Positions 43,687 to 54,464 of a stretch of 64,000 bases of DNA are shown in pieces. The notes beneath the pieces were generated by a model. It worked only from the letters and a program-made list of their open reading frames with translations. It ran no database searches and had not been told where the DNA came from. Location of the stretch: positions 744,001 through 808,000 of the forward strand of contig NZ_JAEQNE010000001.1 in the NCBI RefSeq assembly GCF_016722785.1. The letters run 5' to 3'. This DNA comes from Ramlibacter monticola. GTDB lineage: Bacteria > Pseudomonadota > Gammaproteobacteria > Burkholderiales > Burkholderiaceae_C. The stretch's first letter is position 1. Each line of letters begins with the position of its first letter. A program made the position numbers and the translations under genes.

Positions 43687-46600
43687 GCCGGCGCTCCGTC
43701 CACGCCGGACAGCGAGGCTCCGCCCGCTTGTCCGCGATGCGGATGATGGTGTGCCCCGTGCGGGCCGCGGTGCGCGTGCTCGCGATGGGCCTCGGCCTGG
43801 ATTTCCTCGGTGCTGCGCTGCTCGCGCAGACGGCGCGCCGTGATGACCCTGAAGAACATCGGCACGAAAAAGATGGCGAGGAAGGTGGCAGCGATCATGC
43901 CGCCCATCACGCCGGTGCCGACCGAACGCCGCGCTCCAGCGCCTGCGCCGCTGGAGAACGCCAGCGGCAGCACGCCGAGGATGAAGGCCAGCGAGGTCAT
44001 GATGATCGGCCGGAAGCGCAGCCGCGCCGCCTCGAGGGCGCCTGCCGACGCGCTCATGCCCTCGTGGACCTTCTGGGACGCGTACTGGACGATCAGGATC
44101 GCGTTCTTTGCCGCCAGGCCCAGCAGCGTGACCAGGCCGATCTGGAAGTACACGTCATTGGTCATCCCGCGCAGCCACACCGCCGCGAGTGCCCCGAAGG
44201 TTCCGAACGGCAACGCGAGCATCACGGACAGCGGTAGCGACCACTTCTCGTACTGTGCTGCGAGGATCAGGAACACCATCAGCGCCCCCAGCAGCAGTGC
44301 CAGGCCCGAGGTGCCCGATGAGCGCTTCTCCTGGTAGGAAGCGCCGCCCCAGTCGAAGCCGAAGTCCGGCGGCAACACTTCCCGCGCGACGCGCTCCACC
44401 TCGGCGATCGCCTGGCCGGAGCTGACGCCCGGCGCACCCTGACCTAGCAGCTTGACCGCGGGATGGTTGTTGAAGCGATCGAGCATCTCCGGACCTGCCG
44501 AATACTTCACGCTCGCCACCGCCGACACCGGCACCATTGCGCCCGAGTCCGAGCGCACCCACATGCGGCCGATGTCATCGGGCCGCTTGCGATACCCGCT
44601 TTCGGCCGACATCAACACCTGCCAGGTGCGCCCGTACTTGTTGAAGTCGTTCACGTAATAGCTGCCGAGCGTTGCCGACAGCGTGTTGAACAGCTCGTCC
44701 ACCGGCACGCCGAGCGCCTTGGCGCGCTCGCGATCGACGTCGACATGAAGTTGCGGCACCGTGGCGCGCCACAAGGTCTGGGCGCCGCCTGCGAGCAGTT
44801 TGCTCTGCGCGAGCGCGCCCTGGAACTGCTGCGACACTTGCGCGAGGCGCTTGGCACCGCCTTCACCGTGCTGCTGCAGGTAGAACTCGAAGCCGCCCGC
44901 GGTGCCGAGGCCGAAGATCGGCGGCGGGTTGAAGGCCAGCACGAGGGCCTCCTTGATGTGCGCCGTCTTCATGAAGACCTCGCCCACCAGCGCCGGCACC
45001 GGCTGGGTGCGCTCCTTCCAGTGCTTCTGGGTGACGAAGATCGTCGCCGCATTGTTGCGGAATCCGCCACCGAGGAAGTCGAAGCCGGTGAAGGCGATGA
45101 CGTCCTGGTTGGCGGGATTGGACTTGATGATCTCGCTGACCTGGCGCACCACATGGTCAGTGCGCTGGAGCGATGCGCCGTCGGGCAGGATCACCGCCGA
45201 GAAGAACCAGCCTTGATCCTCGTCCGGCACCAGGGATCCGGGCGTGATGCGCCATAGTCCGACCGCCAGCACCACCATGCCGCCGAACAGCGCCAGGCCG
45301 ATGCCGGCGCGCCGCACCATGAAACCGACGCCCGCGACGTAGCGATGGGTGACGCGCGCGAAGACGCGGTTGAACCACTGGAAGAAGCGCCCTGGGTCGC
45401 GGTGCTCGTGCTTCAGGATCAGGACGCACAGGCTCGGCGTGAGGCTGAGCGCCACGAGACCCGAGATGATGACGGCCATCGAGATCGTCACCGCGAACTG
45501 CCGGTACAACTCGCCGGACAGGCCGCCCAGGAAGGCGATCGGGACGAACACCGCGCACAACACGAGCACGATGGCGATCACCGGGCCCGAGACCTCGCGC
45601 ATCGCCTTGAGCGCCGCCTCGCGGGCGCTCAACTTCTCCTCGTGCATGATGCGTTCGACGTTCTCCAGCACGACGATCGCATCGTCGACGACGATTCCGA
45701 TCGCAAGCACCATGCCGAACAGCGTCAGCGTGTTGATCGAATAGCCCATCACCAGCAACCCGGCCAGGGTGCCGATCAGCGACACCGGCACCGCCACGAC
45801 GGGGATGAAGGTGGCACGCCAGTTCTGCAGGAACAGGTACACGACCAGGACCACGAGGACCATCGCCTCGGCCAGCGTGATGGCCACTTCCTCGATCGAC
45901 ACTTTCACGAAGCGTGTGGTGTCGTACGGCACCGACTGGACGATGCCTTTGGGGAAGCTCCTGGCCAGACTCTCGAGCGTGCGCTCGACCTCCCTGGCGA
46001 CACTGAGCGCATTGGCTCCGGGCTGCAGGAAGACGCCCACCAGCGTGGCGGGTCGGCCGTTGACGCGGCCGATGAAGTCGTAGTCCTTCGAGCCGAGCTC
46101 CACGCGGCCGACGTCTTTCAGCCGCAGCGTGCTGCCGTCGGGGTTGGACCGCAGGATGATCTCCTCGAACTGCCTGGGGTCCGCCAGCCGCCCCTGCGTG
46201 GTGATCGTGTAGACCATCTCCTGCGCTCCGCCGGTGGGCGCCTGGCCCACCTTGCCGGCGGCGAACTGCGCATTCTGCTCGTTGATCGCCCGCGCGATGT
46301 CGCTGGTGGTCAGCCGCAGTTGGGCCAGCCGGTCCGGCCGCAGCCAGATGCGCATCGCGTAGTCCTTGGCGCCGAAGATCTGCACGTTGGTGGTCCCCGG
46401 CACGCGCTTCAACGAGTCGAGCACGTTGAGAGTGACGTAGTTGCTGATCGTCAGGTCGTCCTTGCTCCCGTCGTCGGAGTAGAAGGCCAGCACCTGCAGG
46501 AACGCCGACGAGCCCTTCTCCACCGTGACGCCCTGGCGGCGCACCTCCTGTGGCAGCCTGGTCTCGGCCTGCTTGACCCTGTTGTTCACGACCTGGGCCG

Positions 46601-46910
46601 CCTTGTCGGCATCGGTGCCGATATCGAACGTGACCAGGATCTGCACGACGCCGTTGCTGGTGGACGTGGAGCCCATGTAGATCATGCGCTCCACGCCGTT
46701 GATGGCGTTTTCGAGCGGAGCGGCCACCGTCTGCTCGATGACCTCCGCGCTCGCGCCAGGGTAGACGGCCGTGACGGTGACCACCGGCGGCGCGATCTCG
46801 GGGTATTGCGCGATCGGCAGCGAACGGATGGCCGACAGGCCGGCAATGACGATGAAGATCGCCAGCACGGCCGCGAAGATCGGCCGGTCGATGAAGAAAC
46901 GCGAGAACAT
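43683..46910 (-). CDS. RND multidrug efflux permease (AcrB/MexB, HAE1 type)
   Basis: The 1075-residue inner-membrane permease has the full HAE1 sequence: MFSRFFIDRPIFAAVLAIFI, YPEIAPPVVTVTAVYPGASA, the proton-relay pair in GIVVDDAIVVLENVERIM (TM4) and GLAAKNAILIV. The periplasmic docking and pore regions are complete. Length is slightly above the usual 1030-1050 because of a histidine-rich C-terminal tail (HREHAHRGPHGAHHHPHRG), which may bind metal or be unstructured. It pumps drugs or solvents by proton antiport with the adaptor and channel of the same operon. Confidence 0.95.
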   Translation of the reverse strand: MFSRFFIDRPIFAAVLAIFIVIAGLSAIRSLPIAQYPEIAPPVVTVTAVYPGASAEVIEQTVAAPLENAINGVERMIYMGSTSTSNGVVQILVTFDIGTDADKAAQVVNNRVKQAETRLPQEVRRQGVTVEKGSSAFLQVLAFYSDDGSKDDLTISNYVTLNVLDSLKRVPGTTNVQIFGAKDYAMRIWLRPDRLAQLRLTTSDIARAINEQNAQFAAGKVGQAPTGGAQEMVYTITTQGRLADPRQFEEIILRSNPDGSTLRLKDVGRVELGSKDYDFIGRVNGRPATLVGVFLQPGANALSVAREVERTLESLARSFPKGIVQSVPYDTTRFVKVSIEEVAITLAEAMVLVVLVVYLFLQNWRATFIPVVAVPVSLIGTLAGLLVMGYSINTLTLFGMVLAIGIVVDDAIVVLENVERIMHEEKLSAREAALKAMREVSGPVIAIVLVLCAVFVPIAFLGGLSGELYRQFAVTISMAVIISGLVALSLTPSLCVLILKHEHRDPGRFFQWFNRVFARVTHRYVAGVGFMVRRAGIGLALFGGMVVLAVGLWRITPGSLVPDEDQGWFFSAVILPDGASLQRTDHVVRQVSEIIKSNPANQDVIAFTGFDFLGGGFRNNAATIFVTQKHWKERTQPVPALVGEVFMKTAHIKEALVLAFNPPPIFGLGTAGGFEFYLQQHGEGGAKRLAQVSQQFQGALAQSKLLAGGAQTLWRATVPQLHVDVDRERAKALGVPVDELFNTLSATLGSYYVNDFNKYGRTWQVLMSAESGYRKRPDDIGRMWVRSDSGAMVPVSAVASVKYSAGPEMLDRFNNHPAVKLLGQGAPGVSSGQAIAEVERVAREVLPPDFGFDWGGASYQEKRSSGTSGLALLLGALMVFLILAAQYEKWSLPLSVMLALPFGTFGALAAVWLRGMTNDVYFQIGLVTLLGLAAKNAILIVQYASQKVHEGMSASAGALEAARLRFRPIIMTSLAFILGVLPLAFSSGAGAGARRSVGTGVMGGMIAATFLAIFFVPMFFRVITARRLREQRSTEEIQAEAHREHAHRGPHGAHHHPHRGQAGGASLSGVDGAPA

Positions 46911-46940
46911 GCGCGGTCCCCTTGGCGGTTCGATGGGTCC

Positions 46941-48206
46941 TTACTTCGCGGGGCGGGCTGCCGCCGCGGGTGCCGACGCGTCACCCGCAGTCGCCTTCGC
47001 GCCCGCGGGCGTTTGCGCGACCTGGATCGGCGCACCGGGGAAGAAGATGCGCGCCATGCCGTCGACGATCACCGGGTCGCCGGCGGCGAGCCCGGAGTTG
47101 ACGACCCAGTCGTCGCCGATCTGGTCGCCCACCTGCACCGGCCTGGGCGCAGCCTTGCCATCGGCCGCCAGGTAGACGAACTTGCCCTGCGGCCCCTCCA
47201 GCACGGCGCGCGAGGGCACCAGCAAGGCATTGAGCCTGGTCGCGCCGGTCAGGCGGACGCGCACGAACTGGCCGGGCTTGAGCACGCCATCCGGATTGGG
47301 CACCTCGGCCTCGGCCTCTACCGTGCCGGTGTTGCCCGACACTCGCGTGTCGGAGAACAGCAGCTTGCCCTTGCGCGGGTACAAGCTGCCGTCCGCGAGC
47401 TTGATCTCGATCGTGAAAGCCTCGTGCGGCGGCAGTTGCAGCCGGCCCGCGGCCGCTTCGTTGCGCCACTTCATCTGGTCGGTGTCGGCGATGCCGAAGC
47501 GCACCTTCATCGGATCGGTCTGCGTCAGCGTGGTGAGAAGCGTGCCGGGGCCGGCCACCAGCGTTCCCTCGCTCACCTGCGAACGGCCCGCCGCGCCGGA
47601 CAGCGGCGCCTCGACCTTGGTGTAGACCAGGTTCAACGCGGCCTCGGCGCGACGTGCCTGCGCGGCCTTGAGTTCCGCGTGCGCCACCTGCTCGGCCGAC
47701 GCCGCATCGTCGTAGTCGCGCTGGCTCACCGCGCGCGCCTCCGCCAACGGCCTCAGGCGATTCAAGGTGCGCGTGGCCTGCGCAAGCCTGGCTTCGGCGG
47801 CGGCCACCTCGGCCTCGGCGCGATTGAACGCGGCCTGGAACGGCGCCGGGTCCAGGCTGTACAGCGACTGGCCCTTCCGGACGCTGCCGCCCTCGGTGAA
47901 GTTGCGAGCCAGCAGGATGCCGGCGACACGCGCACGCACTTCCACGTCGCGCGAACCAGCCGTCTGGCCAACGTATTCGTAGTTCATCGCCAGGTTGGTC
48001 GCGACCAGCGACGTCACCACAACCACCGCGGGGGGTGGGCCGCCCGCGCCGGGCTGACCCCTCGCGTGCGAGGCGTCGGGACCGCAGGCGACCAGCATGA
48101 TGGACGCGGCGACGAGGCTCGCGAGCACGATCACCGCGTGCAGCGCCGCCGCGCGGACCGTGCTCGCATTCCAGCGGGATGATTGACGTGTAGCGGATGC
48201 GGGCAT
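46941..48206 (-). CDS. RND efflux periplasmic adaptor (membrane-fusion lipoprotein)
   Basis: The 421-residue protein has a lipobox after a membrane-like stretch (VAASIMLVACGPD). The adaptor domains follow: barrel/lipoyl VTSLVATNLAMNYEYVGQTA and GSRDVEVRARVAGILL, alpha-hairpin (ALAEARLAQATRTLNRL region), KVEAPLSGAAGRSQVSEGTL, and a membrane-proximal DGVLKPGQFVRVRL. It links the permease to the outer-membrane channel. ATG at 48206 starts the operon, and the permease begins 30 nt after its stop. The C-terminal tail is Ala/Pro-rich. Confidence 0.92.
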   Translation of the reverse strand: MPASATRQSSRWNASTVRAAALHAVIVLASLVAASIMLVACGPDASHARGQPGAGGPPPAVVVVTSLVATNLAMNYEYVGQTAGSRDVEVRARVAGILLARNFTEGGSVRKGQSLYSLDPAPFQAAFNRAEAEVAAAEARLAQATRTLNRLRPLAEARAVSQRDYDDAASAEQVAHAELKAAQARRAEAALNLVYTKVEAPLSGAAGRSQVSEGTLVAGPGTLLTTLTQTDPMKVRFGIADTDQMKWRNEAAAGRLQLPPHEAFTIEIKLADGSLYPRKGKLLFSDTRVSGNTGTVEAEAEVPNPDGVLKPGQFVRVRLTGATRLNALLVPSRAVLEGPQGKFVYLAADGKAAPRPVQVGDQIGDDWVVNSGLAAGDPVIVDGMARIFFPGAPIQVAQTPAGAKATAGDASAPAAAARPAK

Positions 48207-48714
48207 GTGAGGGGCTCTTTCCAGGATGGTGCGGCGGCGAAAGCGTTCCCAGCCATGGGCACGCGATGACCGTTCACGCGAGGCAGGTCGTCGTCCGACC
48301 GGGGCAGCGTCGATTCGACCGGTTGCCCGATCGTTGCAGCGGCGATGGGTATTCATTTCAGATGAAACATCGGCTCGCGCGAGAGGATGAGAAATCACTT
48401 TCCGTTCCGCGTTCACGCGCCTGTGTCTTTATTCGCCATTGCCGCAATGACGAGGCTGTGGGGGCGAAATCGACAGCATCGACGCAGCAGCGAGCAGCGA
48501 GCGACGGACGGCGGCAACGTCGGCTGCACCGGGAAGGAACGGGAGTACTTCGTGGCCGCCGCCGCGGCCCGGCGAGCGGGCGCCCCCTATCGCGTCTCGT
48601 CTGCCCAACCGTCGGCGACGAACATCGTGTGCACTGCGCGTCCGCCTCGCGAAAAGTGGACATGCCCGAAATGGGTGCTACCACTTGCGCCGCTACGCCA
48701 GACGCACCGCGCCG
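48207..48714. other. Upstream region of the RND operon
   Basis: About 500 non-coding bases between arr and the adaptor gene on the same strand. It should contain the pump promoter and perhaps sites for the OmpR regulator, but no clear repeat pair was recognised. Confidence 0.4.
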
Positions 48715-49167
48715 CTAGTCCTCGATGAGGTCTCGGCCCTGCGCTCGGAGCGCCGCGATCCCGTCGAGCATCCGCTTGATGACGTCCTGGCTGTGCTCCT
48801 CCCATTCCTCCACCTCACGGATGATGCGCAGGGCGTGCCTGCTTCGGTAGGACTTCGTGGGATTCCCTGGGAAGCGCTTGTTCGTGACGTTGGGGTCGTC
48901 CTCGAACGGGCCCGTGGGCTGCACGAGGTACACATGCCCTCGGCCCTCGATTCCGGCCAGTGCGGCGGCGACTTGCGCTGCCAGGCTGGCAACCACGGAA
49001 GTGAAGTAGATGTGGTTGGAAATCCGTCCCTTTTGATAGTTGGATTCGAAGCCCGGCCTCAGCAGATCGCCGGGCTGGAGCACCGCAGCAGTGCCGTGAT
49101 AGAACGGCCCGGCGATGGCGTGGCAGTTCTCGAAGGTGACGGGTGTCCAACGCGTATCCTCGGTCAT
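48715..49167 (-). CDS. arr: NAD(+)-rifampin ADP-ribosyltransferase
   Basis: The 150-residue protein matches Arr enzymes: FENCHAIAGPFYHGTAAVLQ with the NAD-binding histidine, RISNHIYFTSVVASLAAQVA with the tyrosine, YLVQPTGPFEDDPNVTNKRF with the key aspartate, and NPTKSYRSRHALRIIREVEE. Arr transfers ADP-ribose from NAD to the hydroxyl at position 23 of rifamycins, inactivating them. All signature residues are present, so resistance is expected if expressed. ATG at 49167 has GGGAG 7 nt upstream. It stands alone, without integron or IS context. Confidence 0.95.
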   Translation of the reverse strand: MTEDTRWTPVTFENCHAIAGPFYHGTAAVLQPGDLLRPGFESNYQKGRISNHIYFTSVVASLAAQVAAALAGIEGRGHVYLVQPTGPFEDDPNVTNKRFPGNPTKSYRSRHALRIIREVEEWEEHSQDVIKRMLDGIAALRAQGRDLIED

Positions 49168-49588
49168 GCATTTCTCCCGCTCCGCGGTCTTTCTACCCCA
49201 CTCATGGTTGAACCGAGCGGCAAAGCGCCCCTCCCACCTTGCGATGTCCGGTTCCCGACCCGAAGGAGCCGTTACGACCGAAGGACACCGCCGCTACGCG
49301 CTAGACCCATCTCCGCACCGCTTCTGTACTGTCCTTCGGCGAAGTGTTGCCGCAATGTTCTCCGCCCCGGTGGCCTGCAGCAAGCACAGCGACTGATCGC
49401 GACGCCGCCGAGCTCGCAAGGATCGGGTTTGGAACTCGGTGAGCCTTTCAGGAGTCCAGTGCACGTCTTCAAACTGATGAGAGCCGTGCATCGCTTCGCA
49501 AGGGATGTCTGGTGATGGCCCGGAAGCGGCGATTGGGCTTCACGCGCATCCACTGATGCCCAGCCCCTGTCCTCGATGCCTGCGAACG
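49168..49588. other. Divergent region between arr and the flavin monooxygenase
   Basis: No gene is recognised. A 12-base stretch gatgtccggttc at 49243-49254 also occurs at 19357-19368 in the accessory zone, which may be chance. Confidence 0.35.
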
Positions 49589-50920
49589 ATGACGGACAAT
49601 CCGCCCATGACCGACGCGCCCGCCCCTTCGCTCCCGCAGCCCCCCGTTCTCATCGCCGGCGGCGGCATCGGCGGCCTGAGCCTGGCGCTCACGCTGCACC
49701 AGATCGGCGTTCCCTGCGTCGTCTTCGAGGCGGTAGGGGACCTGCAGCCCCTGGGCGTCGGCATCAACCTGCAACCCAATGCGGTCCGCGAACTCTTCGA
49801 CCTGGGCCTCGACGCCGCCGCACTCGACAGGATCGGCATCCAGGCGCGGGAATGGGCCCTGGTCGGACGCAACGGCAAGGATGTCTACAGCGAGCCGCGC
49901 GGGCTCCTCGCCGGCTATCGCTGGCCACAATATTCGGTTCACCGCGGCAAGCTGCAGATGCTGTTGTACCGTACCGTGCTGGAGCGGCTGGGCCCGCAGG
50001 CGGTGAAGCTCGGGCACCGCGTGCTCGCCTACCGCAATGAACCGGACGGCGTCGTCGCGACGGTCCGGGCACGCGACGGGGCGACGCAGGAGGTCCGCGG
50101 ATGCCTCCTCGTGGCTGCGGACGGATTGCATTCGGCCGTCCGCGCCCAGATGCACCCGACGCAACCGCCGATCCGCTGGGGAGGCGCGATCATGTGGCGC
50201 GGCACCACGCCGGGCGTTCCCATCCGCTCCGGCGCATCCTTCGTGGGCGTGGGAAGCCTCCGCCACCGCGTGGTTTTCTACCCGATCTCGCAACCCGATC
50301 CCGCCACCGGGCTCGCCACCATCAACTGGATCGCGGAGATCACGGTCGACAACCGGGACGGGTGGACGCAGGGCGATTGGAATCGGCGCGTGCAGCTTGC
50401 GGACTTCGCCCATCACTTCGACGGGTGGGATTTCGGCTGGCTCGATGTTCCGTCCATGCTGTTCGGGGCAACGGAGGTGTTCGAATACCCCATGATCGAT
50501 CGCGACCCGGTGCCGACCTGGGTCGACGGGCGCGTCGCCCTGCTCGGCGACGCGGCACACGTGATGTATCCGGTGGGGTCCAACGGTGCCAGCCAGGCGA
50601 TCGTCGACGCGCGCGTGCTGGGCGCGGCTCTGGTGCAGCACGGCGTGGGTGTGAAAGCGCTGCGCAGCTACGACCAGAAGCTCTGCGCCGAAATTTCGGC
50701 GCTGGTCCTGCGCAATCGGGGCTCCGGGCCCTTCGGCTTGCTGGGGCTCGTCGACGAGCGCTGCGGCGGGGTGTTCGACGACATCGATCAGGTCATCCCG
50801 GCAGCGGAGCGGGAGGCCTACATGGCCCGGTACAAGGCGGCCGCCGGTTTTGCGATCGAGACCCTGAACGCCGCACCGCCGACGATCCCGTCGGGAGCGG
50901 AGGTCCGCTCAAGAGGATAG
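49589..50920 (+). CDS. FAD-dependent aromatic-type monooxygenase
   Basis: The 443-residue protein is a class A flavoprotein hydroxylase: PVLIAGGGIGGLSLALTLHQ (GxGxxG, ADP of FAD), VAADGLHSAVRAQMHPTQ (the DG motif) and VALLGDAAHVMYPVGSNGAS (GD motif for ribityl binding). Overall resemblance is to PhzS/salicylate-hydroxylase-like enzymes that hydroxylate phenazines or aromatic acids. The start is uncertain: ATG at 49589 and ATG at 49607 are both in frame, neither with a good ribosome-binding site. No clear operon partner; a small lipoprotein gene follows at 51026. Confidence 0.88.
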   Translation: MTDNPPMTDAPAPSLPQPPVLIAGGGIGGLSLALTLHQIGVPCVVFEAVGDLQPLGVGINLQPNAVRELFDLGLDAAALDRIGIQAREWALVGRNGKDVYSEPRGLLAGYRWPQYSVHRGKLQMLLYRTVLERLGPQAVKLGHRVLAYRNEPDGVVATVRARDGATQEVRGCLLVAADGLHSAVRAQMHPTQPPIRWGGAIMWRGTTPGVPIRSGASFVGVGSLRHRVVFYPISQPDPATGLATINWIAEITVDNRDGWTQGDWNRRVQLADFAHHFDGWDFGWLDVPSMLFGATEVFEYPMIDRDPVPTWVDGRVALLGDAAHVMYPVGSNGASQAIVDARVLGAALVQHGVGVKALRSYDQKLCAEISALVLRNRGSGPFGLLGLVDERCGGVFDDIDQVIPAAEREAYMARYKAAAGFAIETLNAAPPTIPSGAEVRSRG

Positions 50921-51025
50921 GCCGTCGGAGTGCCTGCGTTTGGCCCGGAGGCGGGAGCGGCGCGCTGGAGAACCCGGTGCGCTGACAGGGAAATCGGCGA
51001 CGCGCGTGGTGCCTGCCCTCCTAGA

Positions 51026-51397
51026 ATGAACTCCATGCCACACCTCTCGCTGGCCGCTCTTCTTCTCGCGCCTGCGCTGCTGGCCGGCTGCTCTGCCGGC
51101 GTCGGCATCGGCATCCCGGTCGGTCCCTTCTCGATCGGCGTCGGTGTCGGCCCGGGAGGCGTCTCGGCAGGCATCGGGACCGGCGCGGGCCCCGTGGGCG
51201 TGGGTGTCGGTGTCAACCAGGACGGACAGGTCGGTGCCGGAGTGGGCGTGGGCGCCAGCGCGCCGATTGGCAGCGGCCCGGCACGCGTTGGCGCCGGAGT
51301 GGGCACGGGCACAGTGCTGTACGACCCGGCTGCCAGGCAGAAGCAGGAATCCCGCACGCCACCTGCGCCGCCCGCGGGGCAGTACGAGGCTCCGTAG
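51026..51397 (+). CDS. Glycine/valine-rich small lipoprotein
   Basis: The 123-residue protein has a typical lipoprotein signal (LSLAALLLAPALLAGCSAGV, Cys22). The mature part is dominated by short Gly-Val repeats such as GVGVGPGGVSAGIGTG and GVGVGVNQDGQVGAGVGVG, ending in a proline-rich tail. The repeat composition suggests an extended envelope-attached segment. No family was recognised. Confidence 0.65.
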   Translation: MNSMPHLSLAALLLAPALLAGCSAGVGIGIPVGPFSIGVGVGPGGVSAGIGTGAGPVGVGVGVNQDGQVGAGVGVGASAPIGSGPARVGAGVGTGTVLYDPAARQKQESRTPPAPPAGQYEAP

Positions 51398-51607
51398 GCG
51401 CCCCAGGGTCTCGTGTCGCCAGCGACATCGGCGCGCCGTCGGCGTTGGAGTCGAGTCCAGCTTGATGGGAAGGCGGCGGCCATGGAATCGTGTCGCATGG
51501 GACCTCCTCGCGCCAGGGGCGGGTAGCGTAGATCCGCACCTCCCGCGAGGCGACGACGCCGATGGCCGTACCGATGCGCGCTCCGCGCCGGCAGTTCCGC
51601 CAAGGCT

Positions 51608-51901
51608 TCAGGCTGCCGCGCCGCCGCCTGACACGAGCTTGCGCGCCATGCTCCAGCGGTGCACCTCGCTGGGGCCGTCGTAGATGCGGAAGGCGCGCAT
51701 GTCCATGAAGATCCGCATCACCGCCGTCTCGCCGGTGACGCCCTGGCCACCGAGGACCTGCACGCAGCGGTCGACCACGCGCCACTCGGCTTCCGAGCAC
51801 ACCACCTTGGCGCGGCTCGATTCGAAGTTGCAGCGGTGCCCCTGATCCAGCATCCAAGCCGTGTGCCAGATGTGCAGGCGCGCGGTCTGGCCTGCAGCCA
51901 T
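51608..51901 (-). pseudogene. Acyl-CoA dehydrogenase, C-terminal remnant
   Basis: The frame reads HTAWMLDQGHRCNFESSRAK, VVDRCVQVLGGQGVTGETAV, MRIFMDMRAFRIYDGPSEVH and RWSMARKLVSGG, the last two helices and catalytic-loop end of an acyl-CoA dehydrogenase. About 280 residues, with the FAD and substrate sites, are missing. The break lies right after the asparaginase stop (51914), so the asparaginase segment seems to have replaced the rest of the gene. Confidence 0.82.
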
Positions 51902-51913
51902 CGGATGCGACGC

Positions 51914-53422
<1,509 letters not shown>

Positions 53423-54052
53423 ATGTTCAAACCGCTCCTCATCGCCCTGGGTGTCCTCTCCACCACCCTGGCCCTGGCGCAAACGGCGCCGCCCGCCACG
53501 CCGACCGTGCGCCTGCGCGGCACGATCGAGAAAGTCGACGCCGTGACGCTGACCGTCAAGGAGCGCAGCGGCGAGACCATCACCCTCGTGCGCCCGGCGG
53601 ATATGGGCGTGATCGAGGTCGTGCCGATCAACCTGGCAGACATCAAGCCGGGCAACTTCGTTGGCACCGCCGCCATGCCGCAGCCAGACGGCACGCAACT
53701 GGCGCTGGAGGTGTTGGTCTTTCCGGAGTCGGCGCGCGGCACCGGGGAGGGACACTACCCGTGGGATCTCCAGCCGCAAAGCACCATGACGAACGCCACG
53801 GTGGCAGACCTCGCTGCCGCCCCGGCATCCGTTCCGGGCGGGCAGAAGCTGACGCTGCGCTACAAGGGCGGGGAAAAAACCGTCATTGTTCCCGCCAACG
53901 TGCCGGTGGTGACCTTCAAGCCGGGGAAGGAAGACGAGAAAGCCCTGCTCGTGCCCGGCGCACGCGTCATGGTGACCGCCCAGGAAAAGGACGCCAAGCC
54001 GACGGCCTTGCGCGTGCTGGTGGGGCGCAACGGGTTCGCACCGCCAATGTAG
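53423..54052 (+). CDS. Conserved exported hypothetical protein
   Basis: The 209-residue protein has a signal peptide (PLLIALGVLSTTLALAQTAP, cleavage after LAQ or nearby). The mature part is beta-rich, with VRLRGTIEKVDAVTLTVKER, EVVPINLADIKPGNFVGTAA, LALEVLVFPESARGTGEGHY and ARVMVTAQEKDAKPTALRVL, suggesting an OB-like barrel. Homologues are common in soil proteobacteria without a known role. ATG at 53423 has GGGAGG 5 nt upstream. Confidence 0.75.
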   Translation: MFKPLLIALGVLSTTLALAQTAPPATPTVRLRGTIEKVDAVTLTVKERSGETITLVRPADMGVIEVVPINLADIKPGNFVGTAAMPQPDGTQLALEVLVFPESARGTGEGHYPWDLQPQSTMTNATVADLAAAPASVPGGQKLTLRYKGGEKTVIVPANVPVVTFKPGKEDEKALLVPGARVMVTAQEKDAKPTALRVLVGRNGFAPPM

Positions 54053-54464
54053 ACGGGCCGTCCTTCGCCGCAGGGCGGCGCCTGACTCGAGACTCGTGTC
54101 TCGAATGCGCGTCCCGCACATGGGGCGCAGTGCGACGTCGCGCGTCATCTCCACGCCGAGCCGGGCTAGACTGTGGCTGCGGGCGAAGAACCTCCTCGCG
54201 ATGCGAAGCAAGCTCGCCCGGCTGACGGCGCGCATTCGAGCCGCCTGCCACCATTGCCATTACATTGACCCCGTTATCCCGGCGCGCAAGCGCTTTGCGT
54301 GCGTCACGCGGCCGCCTGGCACACGCCAGACGCGCAGGAGCAACATGAGCCCCTGCGGCGCGCGATCACAGGAAAATCGGGAGCCAATGCAACACGGCGG
54401 GCACAGCCCGGCTGACGAAGGCACCAACCGCAACGTGCTCGCGCCCGTCGACCAAGAACAGACC
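54053..54464. other. Gap upstream of the ProQ gene
   Basis: No separate gene is recognised. The ProQ frame is open through part of this region and longer starts cannot be excluded, but homology begins after 54465. Confidence 0.35.

Noticed and set aside
45345..48182. Long plus-strand frame (about 945 codons) opposite the RND permease and adaptor
   Set aside because: Antisense shadow, rich in Arg, His and Asp, with no similarity to known proteins.
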